A stretch of 64,000 bases of DNA from Mugil cephalus (GCF_022458985.1 NC_061784.1:24424545-24488544); one strand, 5' to 3'; shown: positions 33,471 to 43,660, counted from the first letter of the stretch. The notes: generated by a model not told the origin, from the letters alone. Translations and numbers: made by a program.

Positions 33471-33879
33471 GTTGATGTATCTGCCTGTCACATTCGAAAT
33501 TTTGTCACTGGACTGTCTGTCAGACTCTGTCATTGTAGAAGTTCCAAGGTGTCGAGTACCTCAAAAACAGAGAAAAATTTTGATCTACTCCCATCAGAGA
33601 TTTTTGTCAAAACAAATCAAATGTGTTGTGACACGATTGTTAATAGAAGAGCATAGGTGAATTAGCCCTGTGACATCCCCAAGCTGCTCTGCATCCAAGT
33701 AAAAGAGGAGATTCAGTGTAAGAGAGGGCAAAAAAAAAGGCACACAGCTCTTACAGCGTGAGGTCAAACCTGAGACTGCTGGTGACATGAAAGCGCACCA
33801 AAATCCTGTGACAGCCCGGTATTTCATATGTGAAAGGGGTATTTACAGTTGTCCTCACCTCTTTCTGGACTAGCTGCCT
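33471..33879. other. Intergenic, nothing recognised
   Basis: Short open frames only. Confidence 0.35.
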
Positions 33880-34115
33880 CTGTTCCTTCCCCTGTGCTTT
33901 GTCAAAAAGGGGAGGTGCAATGGTCCCTAGTCCAGTCCTGTGCCGTTATAAATGGCCCTCCTCCTCTTCTCACCTGTGATGTCGAGTGCATGTAAGCTTT
34001 GCAGAGAGACTGTCCCGCAAAGTCTCTGCACCCAACTTGCATTGGCAAGCACCTAGCCTTCCAGTCTGTCAACCATGTATAAGCTGGTCTCCTTAAATTC
34101 CATAAGTTCATAAAC
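33880..34115 (-). mobile_element. Second antisense copy of the LINE C-terminal fragment
   Basis: The minus strand reads WLTDWKARCLPMQVGCRDFA then QSLCKAYMHSTSQVRRGGGP, followed by FITAQ. This parallels the 32700-33470 fragment and the EVGCRGF region at 19020. The words tataaatggccctcctcctc and cacctgtgatg (33948-33977) recur at 32856-32888. Confidence 0.5.
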
Positions 34116-34329
34116 TTTCCAACTAGAGACTACAACATACTGGACCAGATTAACTAACATTCCATCAACTTACAAGGCTGCAGCAGCTCCCCATTTTGGT
34201 ATATCAGATCACATATCTGATCATTCTGGCAACACGCTGAAGACACTCTGATCCCCGCATGCCACACAGCCTCACCACGCCCCCCCCAGACCACAGCCAC
34301 CACCACGGATGAGCGGAACTGGAAGAGAG

Positions 34330-34400
34330 AAAGCGCCAGGTGTACCCTGGCTCCTATATATAGAGCTGTGATCCCCGCCCATAAATCAATGCCACAGGGG
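34330..34400 (-). promoter_or_regulatory. Promoter-like cluster on the minus strand, probably of a retroelement
   Basis: Read on the minus strand, gggcggggatcacagctcta is followed by tatataggagccagggtaca: a GC box about 10-15 bp ahead of a TATA box. No gene was identified downstream (34330 towards 34150). Confidence 0.25.
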
Positions 34401-34439
34401 GACACAGCGCCCCACTGTGAAGGGGAGAAAGCCATGCTC

Positions 34440-34880
34440 GGGCCACATCATGGTAGGAGTAACCTCCAGGATTAACCTTCTCCTAAACATCAGCAAGACC
34501 AAGGAGGTAAATAATGGAGATCCAGAAAGACTGCACACGCTCGCCTCTAGATACACGAGGATGCGGTGGAGCGTGTGAACAGCATAAAGCACCTGGGCAT
34601 CTGCATTTACTCTGACCTCTCCTGGACTGAGAACACCTCAAACCTGGTGAAGAAGGCCCAGCAACGGCTCTTCTTTTTCAGGAAGTTGAGGCCGACTGGA
34701 CTCTCCTCTCAGCTACTCACAAACTTCTACAGAGCTGTTCCCCAGAGCTGTTAAAACAATCGCCGCCCTATAGTGAAACACTCACATCCACCTACAGAAG
34801 TCTCACACACTCACCTTCTCTCTCACATAGACACATACATTATATCATGTTCTCATGATGACAATAAAGACTCTTGATTC
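34440..34880 (+). mobile_element. LINE reverse-transcriptase C-terminal fragment
   Basis: Readable pieces are LLLNISKTKEV near 34480-34510, VNSIKHLGICIYSDLSWTEN near 34570-34630 and LVKKAQQRLFFFRKLRPTGL near 34645-34705. This is the segment after the catalytic box in LINEs of the Rex1/CR1-like type. It ends in a tail containing gacaataaagactcttgatt (34860-34879). A shorter piece of the same tail lies at about 40610-40660 before the next receptor. Confidence 0.55.
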
Positions 34881-34984
34881 TTCATCTACAGTTCCCCTCC
34901 TTGATTCTGCTTTCACTTTCTGAGTTTCCATACAGTTTACCAGATCATCCATGAGGTCAAACACAGTCCTCCTCCCTGAACTCA

Positions 34985-35100
34985 ACCATTAGCTATCACA
35001 ACTGATTACGTAATGATGCACCACAGATACCATATATTAGTCAACCAGGAATCATGATTCCCTCCAGGAATGACCCGGTGCTAACTATAACTGCAACGAA
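34985..35100 (+). promoter_or_regulatory. Conserved OR upstream module
   Basis: Contains ATCACAACTGATTACGTAAT, GATGCACCACAG, TTAGTCAACC, GATTCCCTCCAGGAATGACC and a weak TATA-like aactataact. It lies 250-370 bp before the ATG at 35351. Confidence 0.5.
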
Positions 35101-35350
35101 GGTAGACGTCCTATTTGATAGAGGTTAACTACTAGGACAAGATACAGAGAAGACAGATGAACGAGAAGCCTGAAGCAGGTCAGTCTTTATCTAAGATGTA
35201 TGACAGCTGCCATTTAATTAAGGTTTCAGTTTAGTTTTGTTGCTGTATTCTGTTGTGAAACTACATTATGTGGTAAATGCATGTTAATGTGTTTTTTGGT
35301 TAGTCACTCCTGTCATTGAGTGTTTCTCTGATCTCTTTCATTGCAGGTTG

Positions 35351-36289
35351 ATGGAAAACTACACGTACAACAGTGTCTGGCTGCAGCTGGAGGGTTTACA
35401 ACTCTCCAAAGAATATGTGTACCCAGTTTTTCTCCTCTTATTTTTTTCCTACATTTTTATCATAGTCACTAACGCCGGAATTGTGGTCCTGATTTTCTAT
35501 GACAAGATCCTTCATCAGCCCATGTATCTGCTTTTCTGCAACCTGCCATTTAATGACATCCTGGGGAATTCAGTCATGGTTCCACGTCTGCTTGTAGACC
35601 TCCTGCAGCCTCCATCTGAGCGTTTCATCAGTTATTATGAGTGTGCAATCCAAGCTTTCGCCACACAGTTGTTTGGCACTGTTTCCCACACTGTTCTCAT
35701 GATCATGGCTTTTGACAGATATGTGGCCATCTGCAATCCTCTGCGCTATGGAGCCATAATGACCAACAAGATGGTGGTGAAGCTGACGGTGTCTGCCTGG
35801 GGAGTGGCCGTCGTTCTGGTTGGGGTTCTGCTTGGTCTGACCATTCGATTGAACACATGCAGGACTCTGATCACTAATCCTTACTGTGACAACCCCTCTC
35901 TGTTCAAACTCTCCTGTGAGAGTGTGGTCATCAACAACATCTACGGCATCACGTTCACTGTGGTTCTGCTCACAGCTTCTATCGGCACCCTGGTTATCAC
36001 CTACACTAAGATCACAGTTGTGTGTCTGACCAGTAAAAGCAAGTCTCTGAACAGTAAAGCCTTGAAGACCTGTAGCACTCATCTGGTCGCATATCTGATA
36101 ATGATATTTAGTGGACTGTCAATTATTGCTCTGCATCGTTATCCACAGTATGCAATCTACAGAAAATTCTGCACCATTTTCTTTCACATTGTCCCCTGCA
36201 GCCTCAACCCCATAATTTATGGAGTTCAGTCCAAAGAGATAAGAAAGTACTTGTCAAAGTTTAGTGTGTCCAAGAAAATTTCCCCATAA
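35351..36289 (+). CDS. Odorant receptor, single coding exon
   Basis: 312 residues, starting MENYTYNSVWLQLEGLQLSK. Landmarks are the N-Y-T sequon, YDKILHQPMY (others have IDKNLHQPMY), Cys98, MAFDRYVAICNPLRYGAIMT, ECL2 cysteines, KALKTCSTHLVAY and CSLNPIIYGVQSKEIRK. Residue 182 is Pro (codon 35894-35896), turning the N-A-S sequon of ECL2 into N-P-S, which is not normally glycosylated. Its extracellular loop 3 sequence is shared with the 25459 gene. The 5'UTR intron (35179-35346) has AG|GTCAGT and TTGCAG. Predicted odorant GPCR. Confidence 0.94.
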   Translation: MENYTYNSVWLQLEGLQLSKEYVYPVFLLLFFSYIFIIVTNAGIVVLIFYDKILHQPMYLLFCNLPFNDILGNSVMVPRLLVDLLQPPSERFISYYECAIQAFATQLFGTVSHTVLMIMAFDRYVAICNPLRYGAIMTNKMVVKLTVSAWGVAVVLVGVLLGLTIRLNTCRTLITNPYCDNPSLFKLSCESVVINNIYGITFTVVLLTASIGTLVITYTKITVVCLTSKSKSLNSKALKTCSTHLVAYLIMIFSGLSIIALHRYPQYAIYRKFCTIFFHIVPCSLNPIIYGVQSKEIRKYLSKFSVSKKISP

Positions 36290-36943
36290 TCAGAGAGACC
36301 TCTGTCTCTTTTTCTGTCTCTGCCTGGCCAGTCTCAATCAGATGTTTGTGCCCATATGAGCTGAGTTGCGCTTCAGGTTTTTTCTTGCCGGTGTTGCCCC
36401 AGTACTGCTCAGAAGATTTTAGTCTCTGGATAAAGTACAACTATTCATTTCAATATAAAGCAAACAAAGTTAATAAACCTAAAACGATGAGTTAAGCCCC
36501 TTGTAACAGAACTATTTTGTGGCAAAGAACCAGTTTTACAAATAAAGCTGCATGTTTATTTCTAGACATCAGAGAGAAGCGCATTAGTAAGGACATTGCT
36601 GGCTTTCGGACACTTTCCAGATAGCAACAAGATATCAACATTTGTAACTTTGTTACCTCTTTTTAAGAACTGTCAGCGTCCAGAGGTGACCTGAATGTTC
36701 TTTATGCATTTCTCTGATCTGTGGTGTCAATGCAATTACATTTGAATTCATTGGAACACAAGTTTGTGTCAATGTATGTCAGTCTAAGGAAAAAATACCG
36801 AAATGTTGTTTATCAGAATGTTCTGTAAAAACACTGCAAAAATTATAACTGAAGTAAGATGACATGGAAATAAAGGCATAACATGCTGGCATTTTTGTCT
36901 TTCAAAATTATTGTACTTAGTAAACATTTTTTGTGTTTGACGG
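36290..36943. other. 3' flank shared with the 22611 and 25459 genes
   Basis: No gene. The first 130 bp and the stretch from about 36640 repeat the downstream flanks of the earlier receptors, with deletions. The block is interrupted at 36944 by an LTR. Confidence 0.55.
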
Positions 36944-37378
36944 TGTCAAGCCGTGACTCGAAGCAGGACTCAGAATGCAGAGATATCGAATGACAAAAGG
37001 CTTTTATTGGATTCTCCGGAGGTCTCAGACAGAGAGACAAACAAATGGCTACAAAAAACCTAGACGTTAACTCTAACTACTGAGAAAAAAAAACTCTCCA
37101 GGAGGAGGAAAAACTCAAATCAAAGAAACAAATCGAGAAACACAAAAACACTCCGAATGGAGGAAAACCGCAGGACTAAGGATCTAAACTAAGGAAAGAA
37201 TTAACAAACAAAAATTCACTCTTCGAGAGGAATAACTGGCGCACTAGGCAACATGACACATGGAGGGAAATAGGGGACAGGTGGAAACGAAACAAGAGGA
37301 GAATTACTTTTCAAAATAAAACAGGAAATGACAGGACAAAACAAAACCAAGACAAGACACCCTCACCACGGTGTGATA
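36944..37378 (-). mobile_element. Solo LTR-like fossil, reverse orientation
   Basis: A 435-bp element starting tgtcaagccgtgactcg. It is the reverse complement of the elements at 37759 and 51844, but shorter. It is flanked by a 5-bp direct repeat, gacgg. The corresponding uninterrupted site (gtttgaaggttggactc) is seen at about 24254 and 27015. A polyadenylation-type signal lies near its 3' end in its own sense. No internal coding region was found. The family is probably Ty3/gypsy-like. Confidence 0.65.
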
Positions 37379-37758
37379 GACGGTTGGACTCACTGAAGTG
37401 TTTCTGGTCCACTGCTACAGGTACACAGTAATAAGCATCGTATCCTTTTCTTCTCTTAACATATTAAACCACATAACGAAGAAATGTAATTCAATGAGTC
37501 ATTGTTAGTCTGATCAGATTAGGTAGACACGTATTACTACTATTACAACTGTTTATTTGTTATTTGTGATTCTACTTACTATAAACTAAGTTACCAACTA
37601 TTGTTAATCAGACTGACCATCTTTTTCCAAGTTAAAGTTAGCCAGCATTGTTCTAATATCTCATTTGAAAAATAAAGTTTGTAATTACATTTATCATGAT
37701 ACACAAGCAGAACTGTCTTTGTGATTATTTTTGACTTGACACATTCAGTAGTTGTTTT

Positions 37759-38340
37759 TGTCACGCCGTGGTGAGGGTGTCTTGTCTTGGGGTTGTTTTG
37801 TCCTGTCATTTCCTGTTTTATTTTGAAAAGTAATTCTCCTCTCGTTTCAGGTCACTTGCCCTTCCTCATGTGTCACCAGTCTGATTGTCTTCCCTGATTC
37901 CTGATTGTGTCCACCTGTCCCCTATTTCCCTCCATGTGTTCAAGTAGTCTGTGTTCCCCTTGTCTCGTGCCAGGGTGTTATCGTCCTCAACCTGTTCTCG
38001 TGCCTTGTTTCATGTCTTCATCCAGAGAAGTTTTCAAGTAAGCCTGTGAATCCTCTCGAAGAGAGAGTTTTTGTTTGATTAGGTCTTTTCTTAGTTTAGA
38101 TCCTTAGTCCTGAGGTTTTCCTCCATTCGGAGTGTTTTGTGTTTTTTTGATTTGTTTCTTTGATTTGAGTTTTCCTCCTTCTGGAGAGATTTTTCGTTTT
38201 CAGTAGTCAGATTAACGTCTAGGTTTTTTTTGTAGCCATTTGTTTGTCCCTCTGTGAGGGATCTCTGAAGAATCCAAATAAAGCCTTTTGTCATTTCTTA
38301 TCTCTGCATTCTGAGTCCTGCTTTGAGTCTCGGCCTGACA
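37759..38340 (+). mobile_element. Solo LTR-like fossil, forward orientation
   Basis: 582 bp, from tgtcacgccgtggtgagggt to gtctcggcctgaca. It has aataaag about 60 bp from the end. The flanking 5-bp direct repeat is gtttt. The empty site survives in the paralogous block at about 27630-27645. It lies only 380 bp from the reverse copy at 36944, but has its own target duplication, so it inserted independently. No coding region was found. Confidence 0.7.
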
Positions 38341-38996
38341 GTTTTGTATTCATCTTGCTAAATCTGAATGCTCAGATTAATGAATAATAATGAGTCACGT
38401 AAAATCTTGTGAGTAATATGAGCTTAAGTACTGCTTAAAATAATTACTGGACAGGTTCTTAAACTTCTACAGTTTCAAATAATTTCTATTGTTTTAACCT
38501 TATAATACAGTAGTAAAGTCAAGTTGTAGTAAGTTAATGTTTAAGATGACAATTATTGCGATTCTAAAAGTTGTAGATCAACACAAACAGAACATTTTTA
38601 ACTTATTAAAACATAATCATAAGAGCAATGAAAGTACTTAGTGTAAACTCATAACTATTGTTATTGACTAAACTGTTCTGTCTGTCAACCCTTTAGCAAA
38701 CTAGTGAGAACTCTGCTCAGATCTCATTTGAAAAAAATATCAAATAAAATATCATGACCAGAAGAAGAAATGCCATTGTGATTATTTTTAGTAGTTCTTT
38801 TACATTCATCTTCCTAAACATTAATTCTGAAATAAATTTATTAAAATTAGTAGTGTGAACTCAAAATTAGTTTAGAGGTCCTAATAACATAGTATAGAAT
38901 ATAGTATAGTACAGTAGAGTATTGCTGGCTATCAGGACAATCGTCCATTTTTTTAAATTAAATATCCAGAGTTTATATATTCAGAATGTTAGAGTA
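38341..38996. other. Continuation of the block shared with 27.6-28.1 kb
   Basis: No gene. Alignable in order with the region downstream of the 25459 receptor (for example aaatctgaatgctcagatta), more diverged here. Confidence 0.5.
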
Positions 38997-38997
38997 A

Positions 38998-39028
<31 letters not shown>

Positions 39029-39030
39029 TG
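38997..39030. repeat. (ATT)n microsatellite
   Basis: About eleven uninterrupted ATT/TTA units. Confidence 0.9.
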
Positions 39031-39591
39031 ATATTAAATATTCAAAATGATGATTTCAAGTACAGGAAAGTTTTCTTTCAGCCTCATTTGCATCTTATTT
39101 TCAAACAATTAATGGAATCTAGTTTACAGTTGCACATCAACATTAAGAGGAAGCAGTAATATGGAAAAAATTAGTAGGTTAAAATGAGACCTGCTGTGAT
39201 TCTAAACGTTTTAGCTGGATACAGACAAGTGCACAACTACTTTGTCAAAGTTTGAATTTCTTATTTCAAAGGCCTCATATATTTCATCTATTTACTTTTG
39301 ATCTTTATTTAATACAAAATATACTCAGAATTTAAATACTGAGTGCTTTACCAAGCTTTGATTTTGAGTAATATGGACTTTTTATTGATTAGTAAGTTCA
39401 TCATAGGCACTCAAAATCAGTTTTGTTGTATTTTTATGAATATATGGACTCAAGTTTACAATTTTATATCATAACACATCAGTAATATAGAAATGACATC
39501 GAGAAACATATTTTATCATATATTTAATAAAATGTTTCTTTTATTTTGTATCAGATTAATGTTTGTTTGATGCCATGAAAGTTCCTCTAAA
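39031..39591. other. AT-rich intergenic, nothing recognised
   Basis: Short open frames only. No repeat family seen. Confidence 0.4.
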
Positions 39592-39698
39592 GTCAAGCCA
39601 AAGTAAGTAGAGCTCCCCCTGGTGGCTGGAGGCTGCAGTATAGGTCATAAGCTCCACCCCCTCCATGTTAGTGGGCAGGACTTGGGCCAAACCAAAAA
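39592..39698. repeat. Dispersed teleost repeat, second copy
   Basis: Matches 28218-28345 (tagagctccccctggtggct, ctgcagtataggtcataagc). Both copies lie between a receptor and the next promoter module. Confidence 0.5.
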
Positions 39699-40728
39699 GC
39701 AAGATTAATTTTGATTGATTACAATAAAATATCATTCATTTTTAATCTATGTTAATGGCATTTCATTTTGCATGAGAAAACAGACTCCAGAAAGAGGGAA
39801 TATATACAAGCCAGCATTGCCAGCTTGTATTTGTCTTAGTTTGTCTTGATTTGTCTCAGCCTGGGCGACACATTAGCCCAAGTGCTAATAGAAGCCTTAA
39901 CTAACATATGCCTGGTGATAATGTGCTATTTGAAGGTTTTTTTTTTGTTTTGTTTTTGGTCTTCAAATGTCCCATTGAGAGGACCAACGTGCCGGTGACT
40001 CCTCTGCAGCAGAGAGTCACCATTCATACTTCATACAACATTAATCTGCATGTCTATGTAAGAGCTAAAACAATAGACAGCATGGAACAACATGGAAAGA
40101 AAAAAAAATCTTCATTCTGTGATACTAATCTCAGCCGGGGTTACTTCCTCCCACATAGAGCAGAATATTGATGTAAATTAATGTCATTTGTGTTACACAT
40201 ATACCAAAACACAGATTATGGTAAATTACTGTATGTCCATACATACATGTGGAGTCCACTACATAGTTAGTCTGAACAACCGTATCCACCTCTGCTAACA
40301 GATAGCCACCAGCAATAAAATTACAAACTTATCCCCACAGGAAAACTATTGCACTAGACTCATAAGAGACTGAAGACTAAACAGACTAAAGATAAAACAT
40401 TATATTATAAATGAAGAAGATTAACCCAAAAGTTTAATAAATTAAATGTTAACTTCTCTTTTGTTCATAGCAATAAGTTCTCCTGTTTGCACCACATAAC
40501 ACTGAGTTGATTTTGACCACACACTGTAGTTGGGCCCCACGTTGTTGGTGTGCTCACTGCGACAGAGCCCCATTATGTAGTAAATATGAGTACACACACT
40601 GACACACACATTTAGTTATATTCTCATAAAAACTCTTGATTCTTGATCTACAGTCCTGGTCTACAGTTCCCCTACCAGATCCTCCATGAGGTCAAACATT
40701 GTCCTCTTCCAAAACCTCCCTGAACTGA
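39699..40728. other. Intergenic with LINE-tail remnant
   Basis: 39800-39990 is shared with 28470-28740. About 40610-40660 carries the LINE tail piece also seen at 34860. An 87-codon open frame at 39908-40171 lies in this shared block, but its reading is not conserved in the other copy, so I do not call it. Confidence 0.4.
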
Positions 40729-40850
40729 ACCATTAACCATCACAGTTGATTACGTAATGTTGCACCACAGATATCTGAATCCACCAGGAACCCTGATTCC
40801 CTTCAGGAAAGACCTCATGCTACTATATATATATGTATATATAACTGCAA
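40729..40850 (+). promoter_or_regulatory. Conserved OR upstream module
   Basis: ATCACAGTTGATTACGTAAT, GTTGCACCACAG, GATTCCCTTCAGGAAAGACC and a TATA-like ctactatatatatatgtata occur in the usual order. The AGTCAACC element is changed to aatccacc. The 5'UTR intron follows at 40921-41083 (CAG|GTCAGT to TTTCAG). Confidence 0.5.
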
Positions 40851-41087
40851 TCAAGGAAGATGAAGGTTTAGTGCCAGGACAAGAGACAGAGAAGACTGAT
40901 GAAGAAGAAGCCTGAAGCAGGTCAGTCTTTATCTAAGATGTGTGACAGTTGCTACTTAATTAAGGTTTCAGTTCTGTTGCTGTATTCTGTGGTGAAACTA
41001 CATTATGCAGTAAATGCATGATGTTTGTGGGGTTTTTCATTCACTCCTGTCACTGGGTGTTTCTCTGATCTCTGTCATTTCAGACTA

Positions 41088-42032
41088 ATGGAAAACTACA
41101 CATACAACAGTGTCATGCTGCAGCTGGAAGGATTACAATTCTCCAAATACTCTGTGTACCCTGTCTTTCTCTTCTTATTTTTCTCATACATTTTTATAAT
41201 GTTTATGAATGTTGGCATAGTAGTCCTGGTTTTCATTGACAAAAGCCTTCATCAGCCCATGTACCTTCTCTTCTGCAACCTGCCTGTTAATGACCTTATT
41301 GGGAATTCTATCATGGTTCCCCGTCTGCTGGTAGACATCCTGCAGCCTCCGTCTGAGCGTTTCATCAGTTATTATGAGTGTGTGGTCCAAGCTTTCAGCA
41401 CACACATGTTCGGCACTGCTTCCCACACCGTCCTCATGATCATGGCTTTTGACAGATATGTGGCCATCTGCAATCCTCTGCGCTACGGAGCCATAATGAG
41501 CAACAAGATGGTGATGAAGCTGACGGTGTCTGCCTGGGGAGTGGCCTTCCTTCTGGTCGGGATTCTGCTCGGTCTGACCATCCGACTGAACCGATGCAGG
41601 ACTCTGATCACTAATCCTTACTGTGACAACGCCTCTCTGTTCAAACTCTCCTGTGAGAGTGTGGTCATCAACAACATCTACGGCCTCACGTTCACTGTGG
41701 TTCTGTTCACAGCTTCTATCGGCAGCATGGTTATCACCTACACTAAGATCACAGTAGTGTGTGTGACCAGCAAAAGCAAGTCTCTGAACAGTAAAGCCTT
41801 GAAGACCTGCAGTACTCATCTAGTTGTGTATTTGATAATGTTGATCACTGGATTTATTGTCATCACTCTGCATCGTTTCCCTCAGTACTCAGACTACAGG
41901 AAATTTTCTGCTATTCTGTTCCACATCATCCCTGGCAGCATGAACCCCATAATCTACGGAGTTCAGTCTGCAGAAATCTGCAAGTCCTTGTCCAAATTAT
42001 TCCGATCAAAGCCAGTCATGCCACTGTTCTGA
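41088..42032 (+). CDS. Odorant receptor, single coding exon
   Basis: 314 residues from the family ATG at 41088. The frame is open 21 codons further upstream, but that stretch is the 5'UTR intron with its tttcag acceptor at 41083, so the longer start is rejected. Landmarks are the N-Y-T sequon, IDKSLHQPMYLLFCNL, Cys98, MAFDRYVAICNPLRYGAIMS, ECL2 cysteines with N-A-S, VVCVTSKSKS, KALKTCSTHLVVY and PGSMNPIIYGVQSAEICK. The C-terminal tail (SLSKLFRSKPVMPLF) and TM6 (LIMLITGFIVITLHRFPQ) differ most from its neighbours. It is the last gene with the shared upstream module. Predicted odorant GPCR. Confidence 0.94.
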   Translation: MENYTYNSVMLQLEGLQFSKYSVYPVFLFLFFSYIFIMFMNVGIVVLVFIDKSLHQPMYLLFCNLPVNDLIGNSIMVPRLLVDILQPPSERFISYYECVVQAFSTHMFGTASHTVLMIMAFDRYVAICNPLRYGAIMSNKMVMKLTVSAWGVAFLLVGILLGLTIRLNRCRTLITNPYCDNASLFKLSCESVVINNIYGLTFTVVLFTASIGSMVITYTKITVVCVTSKSKSLNSKALKTCSTHLVVYLIMLITGFIVITLHRFPQYSDYRKFSAILFHIIPGSMNPIIYGVQSAEICKSLSKLFRSKPVMPLF

Positions 42033-42344
42033 CCTGATAATATTAGTGTATAAAACCGTAAGAGTTGACACTAATTTTGAAAAGTAGGTTGGACTAAATT
42101 GTTTGATATTTATCGTCCTGATTAATATGAAATATGCTCTAAATGCTGTTGTGCTGTGTTCAATCCTGAAGCACTTGGGTTGTCTCCAGAGTTTTCAGTT
42201 AAGTTTTTTGTTAGTTGAAGGTTTTTTCAGGTTTCAGTATTGATTTATTTAGCTTAACAAGGTATAATTTAAAACACAGTTACAATTCTAAGAGCACCAG
42301 ATGTCTCCACTGATTCCTCTTTAAGCTTGTTGTGTTGACTTTGG
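42033..42344. other. 3' flank, nothing recognised
   Basis: AT-rich, no gene or repeat seen. Confidence 0.4.
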
Positions 42345-42668
42345 AACAGTAGTAGCTCAGGAGTTAGACTGGTCGTCCAATAACCGAAAAGTTGCTGGTT
42401 CAATTCTTCCCTATCCCTAGTCCTTGAACCCTTGGGCAAGACACTTAACCACCTTGCTCCCAGTGTGTGTGAGTGAGTGATGTCGGTGGGAGAGGCCGTA
42501 GACACAGATTGGCAGCTACGTTTGTTCACCCCATAGGGCAGCTGTGACCACTGAGGTAGGGTACCGGGGTGTGACTGTGTGAGCAAACGAATAATGCAAT
42601 TAATTGTAATTGTAAAGCTCTTTAAAAGCCAGTGATAAGGCACTATATAAAACCAATGCATTAATACT
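42345..42668 (+). mobile_element. tRNA-derived SINE
   Basis: The head has A-box-like tagctcaggagttagac and B-box-like ggttcaattct about 45 bp later, as in tRNA-derived polymerase III promoters. The body contains ccttgggcaagacacttaac, a word common to teleost SINEs, then a 3' end with gcactatataaaaccaatgc. A 5'-truncated relative is at 47195-47460. Confidence 0.75.
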
Positions 42669-43660
42669 ATTGACAAAATTGTCCAACTTTAAAAAGACTC
42701 AAAATAAAGATTTATTTACACATAAATTTGGTGTAGAAGACAGTGGAGTACAGCAACATGCGGTGTGTTTCATTTATAGTTTTAGGGGTGTGACTATGAA
42801 AATAGTTCTACAGGCACATGTTTCTAATCCTTGAATCCATGTCTCTGTTCTAACTGAGGGTCTATGAATGTTGTTGAAAATAATTCTTAACGTAAATAAT
42901 CTTCAGGATATTAAAGCATTACATTTATATAAAGCTTCTACAGTATGGCAAACAATGAAACATGTCTCTTCCTGTCTGTTGTAAGCTCTTGCCTCTTCCT
43001 GCACATCTGATTTGAGGTGAGTGCTTCAAACAACAGGTTTTCTTTGTTTTTGAGGAAATATGGTAATATAGTAAACGTCATTTTCATTTTGCAGATGTTT
43101 CGTTCAGCTCCTGTGTTTGTGATGTCGGCCTGAATACTCAAAGACCTCCTTGCTTCATCACTTGACTTTTAAACAATTAACTTAAACTAACAAAGTAACG
43201 AAAAGCTTCAACTGAAGTCTATGTCAGTACAAAAAGCAAGAAAATAATAAAGGAATCAATGTAAGAAAAAGTGATGCAAAGTAACAAGTCAGTGTCATCG
43301 AAATAAAAAGAAACATGAATGGGGGACCTATAACAGAGCCCTGAGGGACTCCACAATTAAACAAGCAGTTACAGATTCATCAAAATAGTCAGTGTCAAAA
43401 ACCAAGACATATTAACCTCTGACTTCGGTCAGCCCTAAATAATAACATACAATGAAGCTCCTTTACTTCCTTTATGGAGATTTAGCTGATAAATGAACAT
43501 CATGTCTTAAACCTGACGACCCTGAACAAGAAAGGCAATGAGCACCAAACAATCAGACTCACAGAAGGGTGAGCAACTATGTCCTCATCATCCTGGGAGA
43601 AAAAAAAAAAAAAAAAAGTAACAAAGAATATTTACGGCATGTGTGGGATAAATATGTAAA

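Noticed and set aside
41025-41087. Longer N-terminus for the OR at 41088
   Set aside because: The extension is 5'UTR intron sequence, with a tttcag acceptor just before the family ATG. No paralogue has it.
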